The notes under the pieces: model-generated
Seen by the model: the letters and a program-made list of their open reading frames with translations, nothing else
Told to the model about the DNA's origin: nothing
Database searches by the model: none
Shown here: in pieces, positions 15,288 through 23,467 of the stretch
How the letters are laid out: every line of letters starts with the position of its first letter
Numbering within the stretch: the first letter of the stretch is position 1
Assembly (NCBI GenBank): GCA_902492045.1
Contig: CABUKB010000007.1
Span: 1 to 64,000 of the forward strand
DNA length: 64,000 bases
Reading direction: 5' to 3'
Source: an uncultured Oscillospiraceae bacterium
Lineage (GTDB): Bacteria > Bacillota > Clostridia > Oscillospirales > Acutalibacteraceae
Position numbers and translations under genes: made by a program

Positions 15288-15393
15288 AACAACCGTGAGG
15301 AAAATGCCGCTTCTTTTCAACCATGAGTATAGCACATTTCGTTCAGGCCGGCAACGGGCTGTGCGGGATGGGCGGGAAAGGACGTCGACCAAC

Positions 15394-17694
15394 ATGGAGA
15401 TCACGCAAAACGCCCGCACGGTGCTCGAGCGCCGGTATCTGATCCGGGACGGAGAGGGCCGCCCCGTTGAAACGGTGGAGGAATTGTTTCGCCGGGTGGC
15501 GCGGGCCATTGCCGCGCCGGACAAGACCTATGATCCGGACGCGGATACCGCCGCTTTGGAGGAGGAGTTCTATGAACTGATGACCAGCCTGGAATTCCTG
15601 CCCAATTCTCCCACCCTGATGAATGCGGGCCGTCCTCTGGGGCAGCTTTCCGCGTGTTTTGTCCTGCCGGTGGAGGACAGCATGGAGGCGATATTCGAGG
15701 CCATCAAGCAGGCCGCTCTCATCCACAAGTCGGGCGGCGGCACGGGGTTTTCCTTCTCCCGCCTGCGCCCGGCCGGGTCCACGGTCAATTCCACCGGCGG
15801 CGTCGCAAGCGGGCCGATCAGCTTCATGCGGGTTTTCAACATGGCCACCGAAGCGGTCAAGCAGGGCGGCACCCGGCGGGGGGCCAACATGGGGATCCTG
15901 CGGGTGGATCATCCCGATATTCTGAATTTCATCAACTGTAAGGCGGATAACGCCGATATCACCAATTTCAATATCTCGGTGGGGATCACCGAGGCGTTTA
16001 TGGAGGCCGCCCTGAAAGGGGAAATGTACGACCTTGTCGATCCGAGCACCAAGCAGGTAACCGGCCAGCTCAATGCCAAAGAGGTGTTCGACAAGATCGT
16101 CTACGCCGCCTGGCGGAACGGGGAACCCGGGATTATTTTCCTCGACCGCCTCAACCGGGACAACGTGGTGCCCTCTCAAGGGGAAATCGAGTCCACCAAT
16201 CCCTGCGGTGAACAGCCGCTGCTCCCGTATGAAAGCTGCAACCTCGGCTCCATCAACCTTGTCAAGATGCTGACGGCCGAGAAGGGCCAAACCGTCATAG
16301 ATTGGGCCAAACTGGGCCAGACGGTGAAAAAGGCGGTGCATTTCCTCGACAATGTCATCGACGCCAACCGGTATCCCCTCGAGCAGATCGACCGCACCAC
16401 CAAACAGACCCGCAAAATCGGCCTGGGGATCATGGGCTGGGCGGACATGCTGCTCTATCTCGGCATTCCCTATAATTCGGACGAGGCGGTCAAACTGGCG
16501 GACAAGCTGATGGCCTATATCACCAGCACCGGAAGGGCCGCCAGCCGGGAACTGGCCAAGACGCGGGGGCCATTCCCCCTGTTTGAAGAGAGCCTTTATA
16601 AAGACGGCGAGCCCCTTCGCAACGCCACCGTCACCACCATCGCCCCTACCGGCACCCTGTCCATCATCGCGGGCGTGTCCTCGGGGGTTGAACCGGTGTT
16701 TTCCTATGTGTATATCCGCAGCGTGATGGACCGCACCGAGATGCTGGAGGTCAGCCCGGTTCTCAAGCGGGTGCTGGAGGAGCGGGGGCTGTATTCCGAC
16801 GGCCTGATGCGCCGCATCGCCGAAGAGGGCACCATCGCCCATTTTGAGGAAATCCCGGAAGAGATCCGGCGGGTTTTCGTTGCCGCCCACGACATTTCGC
16901 CCCTGTATCACATCAAGATGCAGGCGGCGTTCCAAAACCATACCGACAACGCCGTGTCCAAAACGGTGAATTTCCCCCACGACGCGACCGAGGAAGAGGT
17001 GGCGGAGGTTTACACCCTCGCGTATAAGCTCGGCTGCAAGGGCGTGACCATCTACCGGGACGGCAGCCGGGAGATCCAGGTGCTCAACCTGGCGAAAAAA
17101 GAGGAGCCAAAGGCGGAAACCGTCCCGGTAACGCCGGCGGATTCCGCGCCGTCCCGTGCGCCGGTGGTTCCCCGCCCCCGTCCCGATGTGACGATGGGGC
17201 TGACCGAAAAGGTCGCCATCGGCTGCGGCAACCTGTATATCACGGTCAACTACGACGAAGAGGGGATCTGCGAGGTGTTCACCAACACCGGAAAGGCGGG
17301 CGGCTGTCCCTCCCAGTCCGAGGCGACGGCCCGCCTGGTTTCGGTGGCCCTGCGGTCGGGCATGGATGTCAAGACCATCACGGGGCAGCTGCGCGGGATC
17401 CGCTGCCCCTCCACCATCCGTCAGCCGGGTATGAAGTGTACCTCCTGCCCCGATGCGATTGCCCGGGTGATCGAAAAAGTGGTGGCCTCCAAAGAGTTTA
17501 AAGCGGTCGCCACCCATTATGTGGCAGGCAACACCGAAGAGGCGGAAAAAGCCGCGGCCGCCGCCTCCCGGAAAGAGACGCGGGAACCCGCCGTCGCCGC
17601 CCAGATCCGGGTCTGTCCCGAGTGCGGCGCGGCGGTCGAACACGAAGGCGGCTGTGTGATGTGCCGCAACTGCGGCTATTCCAAGTGCGGGTAA
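15394..17694 (+). CDS. nrdJ: Adenosylcobalamin-dependent (class II) ribonucleotide reductase
   Basis: The enzyme reduces ribonucleotides to deoxyribonucleotides with adenosylcobalamin as radical source. The 766-residue protein has PTLMNAGRPLGQLSACFVLP and the substrate-loop SGGGTGFSFSRLRP, the catalytic N-x-C-x-E motif STNPCGEQPLLPYESCNLG, and PTGTLSIIAGVSSGVEPVF near the C-terminal part of the barrel. The C-terminus ends in a Cys-rich tail, VCPECGAAVEHEGGCVMCRNCG, typical of NrdJ and thought to relay electrons. ATG 15394 fits the family start; frame extension further upstream is through the promoter. It is monocistronic with its own promoter, NrdR-type boxes and terminator. No cobalamin riboswitch is visible in its leader. 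Confidence 0.95.
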   Translation: MEITQNARTVLERRYLIRDGEGRPVETVEELFRRVARAIAAPDKTYDPDADTAALEEEFYELMTSLEFLPNSPTLMNAGRPLGQLSACFVLPVEDSMEAIFEAIKQAALIHKSGGGTGFSFSRLRPAGSTVNSTGGVASGPISFMRVFNMATEAVKQGGTRRGANMGILRVDHPDILNFINCKADNADITNFNISVGITEAFMEAALKGEMYDLVDPSTKQVTGQLNAKEVFDKIVYAAWRNGEPGIIFLDRLNRDNVVPSQGEIESTNPCGEQPLLPYESCNLGSINLVKMLTAEKGQTVIDWAKLGQTVKKAVHFLDNVIDANRYPLEQIDRTTKQTRKIGLGIMGWADMLLYLGIPYNSDEAVKLADKLMAYITSTGRAASRELAKTRGPFPLFEESLYKDGEPLRNATVTTIAPTGTLSIIAGVSSGVEPVFSYVYIRSVMDRTEMLEVSPVLKRVLEERGLYSDGLMRRIAEEGTIAHFEEIPEEIRRVFVAAHDISPLYHIKMQAAFQNHTDNAVSKTVNFPHDATEEEVAEVYTLAYKLGCKGVTIYRDGSREIQVLNLAKKEEPKAETVPVTPADSAPSRAPVVPRPRPDVTMGLTEKVAIGCGNLYITVNYDEEGICEVFTNTGKAGGCPSQSEATARLVSVALRSGMDVKTITGQLRGIRCPSTIRQPGMKCTSCPDAIARVIEKVVASKEFKAVATHYVAGNTEEAEKAAAAASRKETREPAVAAQIRVCPECGAAVEHEGGCVMCRNCGYSKCG

Positions 17695-17711
17695 TTCGGA
17701 AATGCCCGATT

Positions 17712-17741
17712 GGGGAGGGGAGGCGGGTCCCCTCCCCTTTT
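17712..17741 (+). terminator. Rho-independent terminator after nrdJ
   Basis: GGGGAGGGGA (17712-17721) pairs with TCCCCTCCCC (17728-17737), six-base loop, then TTTT. Confidence 0.85.
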
Positions 17742-17894
17742 GTTTGTCCATCGCCGCCTGTTCACGCCGAAAGGGTGGACGCCCGCTCGCCCTCTCCGCC
17801 GGGACAGGCCCAAAGACGGCGGACGGCGGGCCGCCGGTGCCGCTTACGGCGGCGGGATCCCCTTTGCCGGTAAACGGCCGCACAGGGATACGTG
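17742..17894. other. Intergenic region between nrdJ terminator and the methyltransferase promoter
   Basis: GC-rich, with no frame on either strand that has a ribosome site or a recognisable product. I see nothing functional here. Confidence 0.5.
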
Positions 17895-17923
17895 TTGTGA
17901 AAATCGACGATTGGTGGTATGAT
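17895..17923 (+). promoter_or_regulatory. Predicted sigma-A promoter of the MT-A70 gene
   Basis: TTGTGA (17895-17900), 17-bp spacer, TATGAT (17918-17923). The leader to ATG 18042 is about 110 bases and contains a strong hairpin. Confidence 0.6.
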
Positions 17924-17986
17924 GAAGATAGCCTCACAGGATAACCGAGAATTGAAGAGAACGGAAACGGGATGGCCGCGAGATAT

Positions 17987-18011
17987 CCGGACAGGCGGGA
18001 TGCCTGTCCGG
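17987..18011 (+). promoter_or_regulatory. Perfect 10-bp hairpin in the MT-A70 leader
   Basis: CCGGACAGGC (17987-17996) and GCCTGTCCGG (18002-18011) flank the loop GGGAT, 20 bases before the Shine-Dalgarno. No T run follows, so it is not a terminator; it could control translation or mRNA stability. Confidence 0.6.
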
Positions 18012-18041
18012 AGTCGAGGGCTATTGACGATGGAGGATCGC

Positions 18042-18722
18042 ATGAACGAGGCGGAACGAGAGTCCACAATCGCGGATTTCCGGCGGTATACGGCGGGGAA
18101 ACGATACAAAACCATTTACGCCGATCCCCCCTGGCAATTTCAGAACCGGACCGGGAAGGTGGCGCCGGAACACAAAAGGCTCACCCGATACGGCACGATG
18201 GGGCTGGAAGATATCAAGCACCTGCCGGTCGGCGATGTGGCCGATGAAAAGAGCCATCTGTATCTGTGGGTGCCCAACGCGCTATTGCCCGAGGGGTTGG
18301 AAGTGATGCGGGCATGGGGGTTTGCATACAAGACCAACCTCATCTGGGAAAAAGTGAGGAAAGACGGGGGACCGGACGGCCGGGGAGTTGGCTTTTATTT
18401 CCGGAATGTGACGGAAATGCTGCTGTTCGGCATCAAGGGGGAGAAGAACAGGACCTTGGCGGCCGGAAGGCGCCAGGTCAACCTAATCCGGGCCATGAAA
18501 AGGGAGCATTCCCGAAAACCGGACGACTTTATCCCCTTAATCGAGAGCTGCTCGTCCCCGCCTTTTTTAGAGCTGTTTGCCAGGGGAGACCGTGCCGGCT
18601 GGGATATGTGGGGCAACCAGGCGGGCGGGGAATACGAGCCCACCTGGCATACATACGCGAATCATACCGTTGCGGCGGCCGCACGCTCACCCGGCGGCCT
18701 GGATAAAAACCCGGACGGGTGA
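18042..18722 (+). CDS. MT-A70 family adenine-N6 methyltransferase (orphan)
   Basis: The 226-residue protein has the catalytic motif TIYADPPWQF and the LTRYGTMGLEDIKHLP segment following it, as in MT-A70-like DNA adenine methyltransferases that are frequent in phages and integrative elements. YLWVPNALLPEGLEVMRAWGF and the later CSSPPFLELFARGDRAGWDMWGNQ block are also family-typical. GGAGG lies five bases before ATG 18042. No restriction endonuclease is adjacent, so it may be an orphan or antirestriction methyltransferase; target could also be RNA. A small membrane-protein gene follows 52 bases after the stop, probably co-transcribed. Confidence 0.88.
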   Translation: MNEAERESTIADFRRYTAGKRYKTIYADPPWQFQNRTGKVAPEHKRLTRYGTMGLEDIKHLPVGDVADEKSHLYLWVPNALLPEGLEVMRAWGFAYKTNLIWEKVRKDGGPDGRGVGFYFRNVTEMLLFGIKGEKNRTLAAGRRQVNLIRAMKREHSRKPDDFIPLIESCSSPPFLELFARGDRAGWDMWGNQAGGEYEPTWHTYANHTVAAAARSPGGLDKNPDG

Positions 18723-18774
18723 CCAGGCGGTCCCCGACACCACACCGGGCGGGAAAAAGGGGGATCTCGTATTT

Positions 18775-19071
18775 ATGGACGGCTATCTCATCACTATGCT
18801 GATTGGCCTATTCATCACCTTTGTTGGGTCGATGCTGTCCTCTTCGAGGGTATGGGAATTTATGGGCGGTTCCAAACGGGACGGTTTGACGGAGGAATTC
18901 CTGTATACCCGCCGGCAGGGAACCTGCATCGGCGGCGAGGGTATTGTGATATTTTTTCTCGCCGCGTTAGGCGCAAAGCTGGAAACGCCGCTCCCACTGA
19001 TCATCGGGCTCCCGATCAGCCTGATCGGGACCGTGGTTCTTCTGTATTTCATTCATAAGAAAAAGCCATAA
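18775..19071 (+). CDS. Small hypothetical membrane protein (98 aa)
   Basis: The protein has a hydrophobic N-terminal segment (about 3-22), a polar middle with RRQGTCIGGEG and two adjacent hydrophobic stretches (about 54-68 and 72-92), then a Lys-rich end. I do not recognise a family. ATG 18775 is preceded by an AAAAAGGGGG site at a long spacing. It lies just downstream of the MT-A70 gene and before a bidirectional terminator. Confidence 0.6.
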   Translation: MDGYLITMLIGLFITFVGSMLSSSRVWEFMGGSKRDGLTEEFLYTRRQGTCIGGEGIVIFFLAALGAKLETPLPLIIGLPISLIGTVVLLYFIHKKKP

Positions 19072-19205
19072 ACCGGCGGGACCGAGGAGCCAGAACCTTC
19101 ACCGTATCCTCCCGGACGCAAATGGTTGTAAATAAAGCGCCGGAGGGGTCCGGCCTCCTCCGGAAGAGGACGCCCCCGTATTGTGCTTTCACGTTTTTGC
19201 CTGTT

Positions 19206-19241
19206 AAAAAAACAGAGGCGATTGGTCGCCTCTGTTTTTTT
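19206..19241. terminator. Bidirectional rho-independent terminator
   Basis: CAGAGGCGA (19213-19221), loop TTGG, TCGCCTCTG (19226-19234), flanked by A7 and T7. It ends both the membrane-protein gene on the plus strand and the GH2 gene on the minus strand. Confidence 0.93.
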
Positions 19242-19290
19242 AAGGGATTTTTATCCTGTAGAGAAAGCGCGCCGGAGGAGGCTTTCCCGG

Positions 19291-21573
19291 TCAGGCGGGT
19301 TCGCCCACGGTCCAGTCGCGGCGGCTTTCCACGGTTTCGCCATTCATGGTGTAGGTGGCCTTGATCGTATAAGTGGAAGCGGTTTCCGTCTCGGGCACGG
19401 TGACGGAGAAGGTCTGGGTTTGCCGGTCCCCTCCGTTCGGGTCGCCGGCCTGCCGGACGGAATAGGTCTTGCGGTCGGTGCCGCTCTCCACGCCGTCCTT
19501 GTATACGGTCAGGGTGACTTCCAGATTTTCGATATCCTCGTTGAGATCGTTGATGATCGTGACCGGAAGTTCACGCACGGTGCCTTTGCCCACCGTTTCG
19601 GACCAGTCCCGGATCACGATGCCCACCGGGGCAAAAGCGTTGCGCAACGCCTCCTTGATACAGGGATGGACCGTGGGGGTGCTGATATCGGGCATCAGGA
19701 TATCGCTGGTCTCACGGCCGGGAATGGAATAGGAGAGACCGCAGAACTGCAGGATTCCCGCGTGGTGACGGCCTTCGCGCCAGAATTCGGTGGACTGGGC
19801 GATGACCTTCGCGTAGTATGCCAGCCGCTCCTCCGGGGTGGCGTCGGGCAGGTACTTGTCGAAATGGTCCTTGCCCAAAGCGGTCACATCGCCGTTGCGG
19901 TCCAGCCACAGCCATCCGTATTCGTTCAGGATTTTGGGATTGTCGTTCTCCCAGAGGGCAAATCCGTTCCTGTAAGGCAGATTGGATTGATTATTGAAGC
20001 TGCTCAAAGTGAAATCCAGGTTGGCAAAGAGATAGGGATGGCACTCGCAGGTGTCGGTCTCCCCCGGAGGCTCCGACCAGCCGTTGTCCCAGCTGCGCCC
20101 CTGGAGATCGTAGCCCCGGACCGCCTGGATCACCTCGCCGGTCAGGGGATCGTTATACGCTTCATTTTGTATATCCCAATGGACAACGGACGGATGGTTC
20201 CCTTTCTGCTCGATCCAGGCCTTCACCTCGGGCACCATCGTGTCTACCGTACAGTCCTCGGGATAATTGCCGCAACTGCCCCAATAAGGATATTCATCCA
20301 TGATGAGGAAGCCCTCTTCATCCGCCACGTCGTACCAGATATCGGATACATTGCCGATGTGCAGGCGCACCGTATCCCAATGCATGCTTTTGAATTCCGC
20401 ATAGAGTTTTCGGGCCCATTCGGCGTCAAACGGGTAGCTGCCGTGCAGGGGATCCTCATAAAAGCGCCCCATCACGATATTGGTACCCCGCAGATAATGG
20501 ACCTCGCCGTTTAACATGGGCAGCTTGGTTTCCGGATCGAAGCCGAAGGTCCGCATCCCGAACCGCTCGGTATAGGTGTCTCCCGCAGTTTCAATCTCGA
20601 GTTCATACAGGAAGGGATGCTCCGGAGACCACCATTTGTCCGACGAGAAATCGTCGATTGGGATGGCTTCGACCTCTACCTGTCGGGTAGCCCCCGCGTC
20701 AACCGATACGCCCGGCACTGTATAGGTGCCGACCAGTTTCTTTTCCTGCACCGGTTGGCCGTTTTCATAGACGCCCCGTTCATACACGCGGAAGACAACA
20801 TCGCTGGAACAGGCCGCGTCCGAGCGGTTTTCCAGCGTGACGCGGGCCGCTACCGTCCCGTTATCCAGGTCGGGGGCGGTCTGCAGTGCTGTCACCGAGG
20901 GATCGCCGCAGAATAGCAGACGAACGCTGTCGATGATGCCGGGATAGTACACGTCCTTCTCCATTTCCCAACCTGTGTGGGCCGGGCATAATGGATCGTG
21001 GGTCTGCTGGTTGCGGGTTCCGAGCATGATAGCGATTTTATTTTCCCCGGCCTGGAGATAATCGGTGACATCGGTCAGGGAGGATGTGAAATTATAGGGA
21101 TATTCGTCCACAAACTCTCCATTGACATAGATGTAACGGCCGTAACAGGCCTGCCCGATTTGCAGCACAGCGCGCCCTTCCGGCGCCGACGGCAGGGTGA
21201 CGGTGGTGCGCACCCAGAGGGCCGATTCCTCGTCGAAAGAATACAGCGCAGGCTCGGCCTGGTCCCACAAACCCGGCACGGGCATCGCGGTTTCAAACGT
21301 GTCGGGTATGCTCAACGGGCCCCGGTCGTATGCGCCGAAATAGGTGGCGGTGCATTCCCACAACCCGTCCAAGACGAGTTCAAGGCGGTCCGACCCGGAT
21401 GGGAGGGCCTCGACATGAAAAGAGGCGGTCTCCAGGTCCCCCTTTTCGTTCCCAGAGGAAGCGCCATCCCCGGAAGTGGGGCTGTCCGTGGATGGGGAAC
21501 AGCCGGAAGCGATGCAGATGGCGGCCGTCAGGCAGGCCAGCAGTCTGCGGCGAAAGCGGGCTTTTCGATGCAT
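19291..21573 (-). CDS. Glycoside hydrolase family 2 lipoprotein
   Basis: A 760-residue exported protein with a lipobox (CIASGC, Cys25) followed by a Ser/Gly-rich linker. The N-terminal half has the GH2 jelly-roll sugar-binding and immunoglobulin-like domains, then a TIM barrel with the acid/base Glu in HWDIQNEAY and the nucleophile Glu in ILNEYGWLWL. A C-terminal beta-sandwich ends the protein. GH2 includes beta-galactosidases, beta-glucuronidases and mannosidases; the substrate cannot be assigned. AGGAAAG precedes ATG 21573. It stands alone with its own promoter and terminator, with no sugar transporter nearby. Confidence 0.88.
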   Translation of the reverse strand: MHRKARFRRRLLACLTAAICIASGCSPSTDSPTSGDGASSGNEKGDLETASFHVEALPSGSDRLELVLDGLWECTATYFGAYDRGPLSIPDTFETAMPVPGLWDQAEPALYSFDEESALWVRTTVTLPSAPEGRAVLQIGQACYGRYIYVNGEFVDEYPYNFTSSLTDVTDYLQAGENKIAIMLGTRNQQTHDPLCPAHTGWEMEKDVYYPGIIDSVRLLFCGDPSVTALQTAPDLDNGTVAARVTLENRSDAACSSDVVFRVYERGVYENGQPVQEKKLVGTYTVPGVSVDAGATRQVEVEAIPIDDFSSDKWWSPEHPFLYELEIETAGDTYTERFGMRTFGFDPETKLPMLNGEVHYLRGTNIVMGRFYEDPLHGSYPFDAEWARKLYAEFKSMHWDTVRLHIGNVSDIWYDVADEEGFLIMDEYPYWGSCGNYPEDCTVDTMVPEVKAWIEQKGNHPSVVHWDIQNEAYNDPLTGEVIQAVRGYDLQGRSWDNGWSEPPGETDTCECHPYLFANLDFTLSSFNNQSNLPYRNGFALWENDNPKILNEYGWLWLDRNGDVTALGKDHFDKYLPDATPEERLAYYAKVIAQSTEFWREGRHHAGILQFCGLSYSIPGRETSDILMPDISTPTVHPCIKEALRNAFAPVGIVIRDWSETVGKGTVRELPVTIINDLNEDIENLEVTLTVYKDGVESGTDRKTYSVRQAGDPNGGDRQTQTFSVTVPETETASTYTIKATYTMNGETVESRRDWTVGEPA

Positions 21574-21707
21574 GTTCTTTCCTCTCTTTCTTACGCAGGA
21601 TGGGAGGACGGAATTCCCGGCAAAAACCGGCGGTTCCGTCCACCGGCAAAGGCCGGTGAATGTCCACAGAAAAATGGTTTACAAAAGAGAAAAATAGTGG
21701 ATAATTC

Positions 21708-21736
21708 AGTTTACAACGGCTGGATAACGATGTCAA
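21708..21736 (-). promoter_or_regulatory. Predicted sigma-A promoter of the GH2 gene
   Basis: On the minus strand TTGACA (21731-21736) and TAAACT (21708-21713) are 17 bp apart. The leader of about 130 bases contains a small hairpin CACCGG/CCGGTG near 21641-21658. Confidence 0.75.
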
Positions 21737-21932
21737 GGGCGTCCTGTCCACCGTATTTCCGCATAATGAAAAGGGCTGGCATGACATGGCGGTCATTCCG
21801 GTCCCGATTGGTGAAATTTTATCACCCGGCCTCCCAGTTTGCGTGTTTTTTCGGCAGCAGATGACTACATGACCGTTGCATCCGGCGCGGATCTCCTTTA
21901 TAATAAAACAAACCAGGCCATAGGGTACGATG
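21737..21932. other. Intergenic region upstream of the GH2 promoter
   Basis: No gene is seen. GGTGA-AATTTTA-TCACC near 21810-21826 is a small hairpin/palindrome that could be an operator or the end of the XRE transcript. Confidence 0.4.
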
Positions 21933-22157
21933 TCACCGCCGCCTCGGGTAATCCAGCCCTTCGGGCAACCCTAAAATGTAGTCGGCGGATACGTGGTAAA
22001 ACTCACACAGCGTTTTCAGGTGGCGGACCGGCAGGGAATGAGCCGCCCTCTCGTAACGGGAGTAGACGGTTTGCTTGATCCCCAGCACTTTGGCGATCTC
22101 GGTTTGCGTTTTGTCGTGATCCTCGCGCAGCGCCCGAATGATCTCAGAGGGTTCCAT
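21933..22157 (-). CDS. Small XRE-family regulator
   Basis: A 74-residue protein that is almost only a Cro/CI helix-turn-helix: SEIIRALREDHDKTQTEIAKVLGIKQTVYSRYERAAHSLPVRHLKTLCEFYHVSADYILGLP. GGAAGG lies upstream of ATG 22157. It is divergent from a second XRE gene, with two palindromes in the 105-bp gap. Confidence 0.8.
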   Translation of the reverse strand: MEPSEIIRALREDHDKTQTEIAKVLGIKQTVYSRYERAAHSLPVRHLKTLCEFYHVSADYILGLPEGLDYPRRR

Positions 22158-22179
22158 GATGGATGGCCGCCTTCCCTTT

Positions 22180-22194
22180 TTATGTCAGACATAA
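22180..22194. promoter_or_regulatory. Perfect palindrome, candidate operator
   Basis: TTATGTC-A-GACATAA is a 7+1+7 perfect palindrome 22 bases upstream of the minus-strand XRE start. The size suits a Cro/CI-type dimer site. Confidence 0.55.
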
Positions 22195-22230
22195 TTTAAC
22201 ATAGTACGGATTAGTATTGCCCAATTTAGA

Positions 22231-22240
22231 ACTTATAAGT
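22231..22240. promoter_or_regulatory. Short palindrome, candidate operator
   Basis: ACTTATAAGT is a perfect 10-bp palindrome 22 bases before the plus-strand XRE start. Together with the 22180 site it suggests regulation of both genes from the shared gap. Confidence 0.4.
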
Positions 22241-22262
22241 ACTAAGAAAAAGAGGGAGAACG

Positions 22263-22583
22263 ATGATTGGAAAAAAACTGAGGGAGTTGCGCAAGGCACG
22301 GGGCTGGAGCCAATCGGATCTTGCGGATCGTCTGCACATGCATCACACCAGCATCGGCTATTGGGAGAGGGATCACAGTGAACCCCCTCTGGAAATGCTC
22401 CGCAAGCTGGCTCTGCTGTTTGGCGTATCCGCCGATTATCTGCTGGATCTGCCGCCCCGCGAACCCGACGCCGGCGGGGAACCCGGACAGTCGGACGGAA
22501 CAGAAGGGAGTGGGGCATCGGCGGCGTCCCGCCGAGACGGTAACTCGTCTGCCTCATCCCCCGGCCCGGCGGAAAAAACCTGA
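22263..22583 (+). CDS. XRE-family regulator with disordered C-terminal tail
   Basis: A 106-residue protein: Cro/CI HTH in residues 1-65 (GKKLRELRKARGWSQSDLADRLHMHHTSIGYWERDHSEP, then the LLFGVSADYLLDLP end) and a Gly/Ser/Pro-rich tail of about 40 residues with no predicted fold. GAGGGAG precedes ATG 22263. It faces away from the small XRE gene at 22157 and lies directly before the S10 operon promoter. Confidence 0.8.
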   Translation: MIGKKLRELRKARGWSQSDLADRLHMHHTSIGYWERDHSEPPLEMLRKLALLFGVSADYLLDLPPREPDAGGEPGQSDGTEGSGASAASRRDGNSSASSPGPAEKT

Positions 22584-22601
22584 ACTTTTTTTCAAAAAGG
22601 C

Positions 22602-22630
22602 TTGCAATTTGGAAAAGGTTGATGTAAAAT
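22602..22630 (+). promoter_or_regulatory. Predicted sigma-A promoter of the S10-spc-alpha operon
   Basis: TTGCAA (22602-22607), 17-bp spacer, TAAAAT (22625-22630). It is the only clear promoter before rpsJ and would drive the whole ribosomal cluster. Confidence 0.7.
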
Positions 22631-22636
22631 AATCGG

Positions 22637-22989
22637 GCACGACTGTAAAGGGTGGGGTTGCTATGCCCTTTTGCAGGCGCGCGAGACTGCACGATATGCG
22701 ATGAAGCGGGAGGTTGCGGCCGGTTGGCCGGTTTTTCCGCTGAGTATGTCCGATTTCAAACCGGGCGACAAGGATACTCTGTGTACCGCCTTCGGACTCC
22801 CGCCGCCGATGCCCCGCAGGGCTTTTCCGGCGAGAGAAGGCTGTTTGCGGGCACAGGACGCTGCATCCGTACCCGGACACTTGGGCCCGTCCAGTATCCG
22901 GGTTTTTCACGGCCGGGGAAGAAACACCCGGCAAGGTGTACGGTTTCGGCGCCGCCCGCCAACTCAATTTTTTAAGGAGGCGTTTTTCA
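22637..22989 (+). other. Long structured leader of the S10 operon
   Basis: About 350 bases without a credible gene. It holds several GC-rich self-complementary stretches, one followed by TTTTT near 22734 and another by TTTTT near 22908. Such leaders often carry autoregulation or attenuation by a ribosomal protein; no known leader motif is identified here. Confidence 0.45.
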
Positions 22990-23301
22990 GTGGCAGTCAA
23001 GGAAAAAATCCGCATTCGCATCAAGGGGTATGACCACCAGCTGGTCGATCAATCGGCGGAGAAGATCGTCGAGACCGCGCGGCGCACCGGCGCCCGGGTG
23101 TCGGGTCCGGTTCCGCTCCCCACCGAAAAGGAGATCGTCACCATTCTGCGCGCGGTCCACAAATACAAGGATTCCCGCGAGCAGTTCGAGTCCCGTATCC
23201 ACAAACGGCTCATCGACATTCTCCGCCCGTCCAACAAAACCGTTGAAGCCCTGATGGGGCTTGAACTCCCCGCCGGTGTGGAAATCGAAATCAAACTCTG
23301 A
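22990..23301 (+). CDS. rpsJ: Small ribosomal subunit protein S10
   Basis: The 103-residue protein opens IRIRIKGYDHQLVDQSAEKIVETARRTGARVSGPVPLPT, typical of S10, and ends with the GLELPAGVEIEIKL region. S10 sits in the 30S head and also pairs with NusB in antitermination. It starts at GTG 22990 after AAGGAGG at a spacing of about eight bases. It is the first gene of the operon, and 166 bases with a small stem separate it from rplC. Confidence 0.97.
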   Translation: MAVKEKIRIRIKGYDHQLVDQSAEKIVETARRTGARVSGPVPLPTEKEIVTILRAVHKYKDSREQFESRIHKRLIDILRPSNKTVEALMGLELPAGVEIEIKL

Positions 23302-23467
23302 TTTCACTCTCCGTCCCCTTGTCCTTTTATTAAAGGATAAGAGCGGAGGTATCCCACGGGCGAGGTCATGTTCCCGAAACGCACGGGGCGCGGCCGCCGT
23401 TTTCCGATGGAACGCGGCCGGCTTGCCTGCAGCGCGGACGGAACCAATAACCAAGGAGGTATAGACA
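23302..23467 (+). other. Spacer between rpsJ and rplC
   Basis: No gene. A 6-bp stem TCCTTT/AAAGGA with loop TATT lies near 23321-23336, and CGGCCG repeats flank a weak GC stem near 23392-23425. The spacer is far longer than most in this operon. Confidence 0.5.

Noticed and set aside
15240..15393. Cobalamin riboswitch upstream of nrdJ
   Set aside because: No B12 box or GGTGAAA core is present in the leader; only NrdR-like boxes are seen.
22652..22975. Small plus-strand genes in the S10 leader
   Set aside because: No Shine-Dalgarno with matching spacing and Arg/Gly/Pro-rich translations; the region looks like structured leader.
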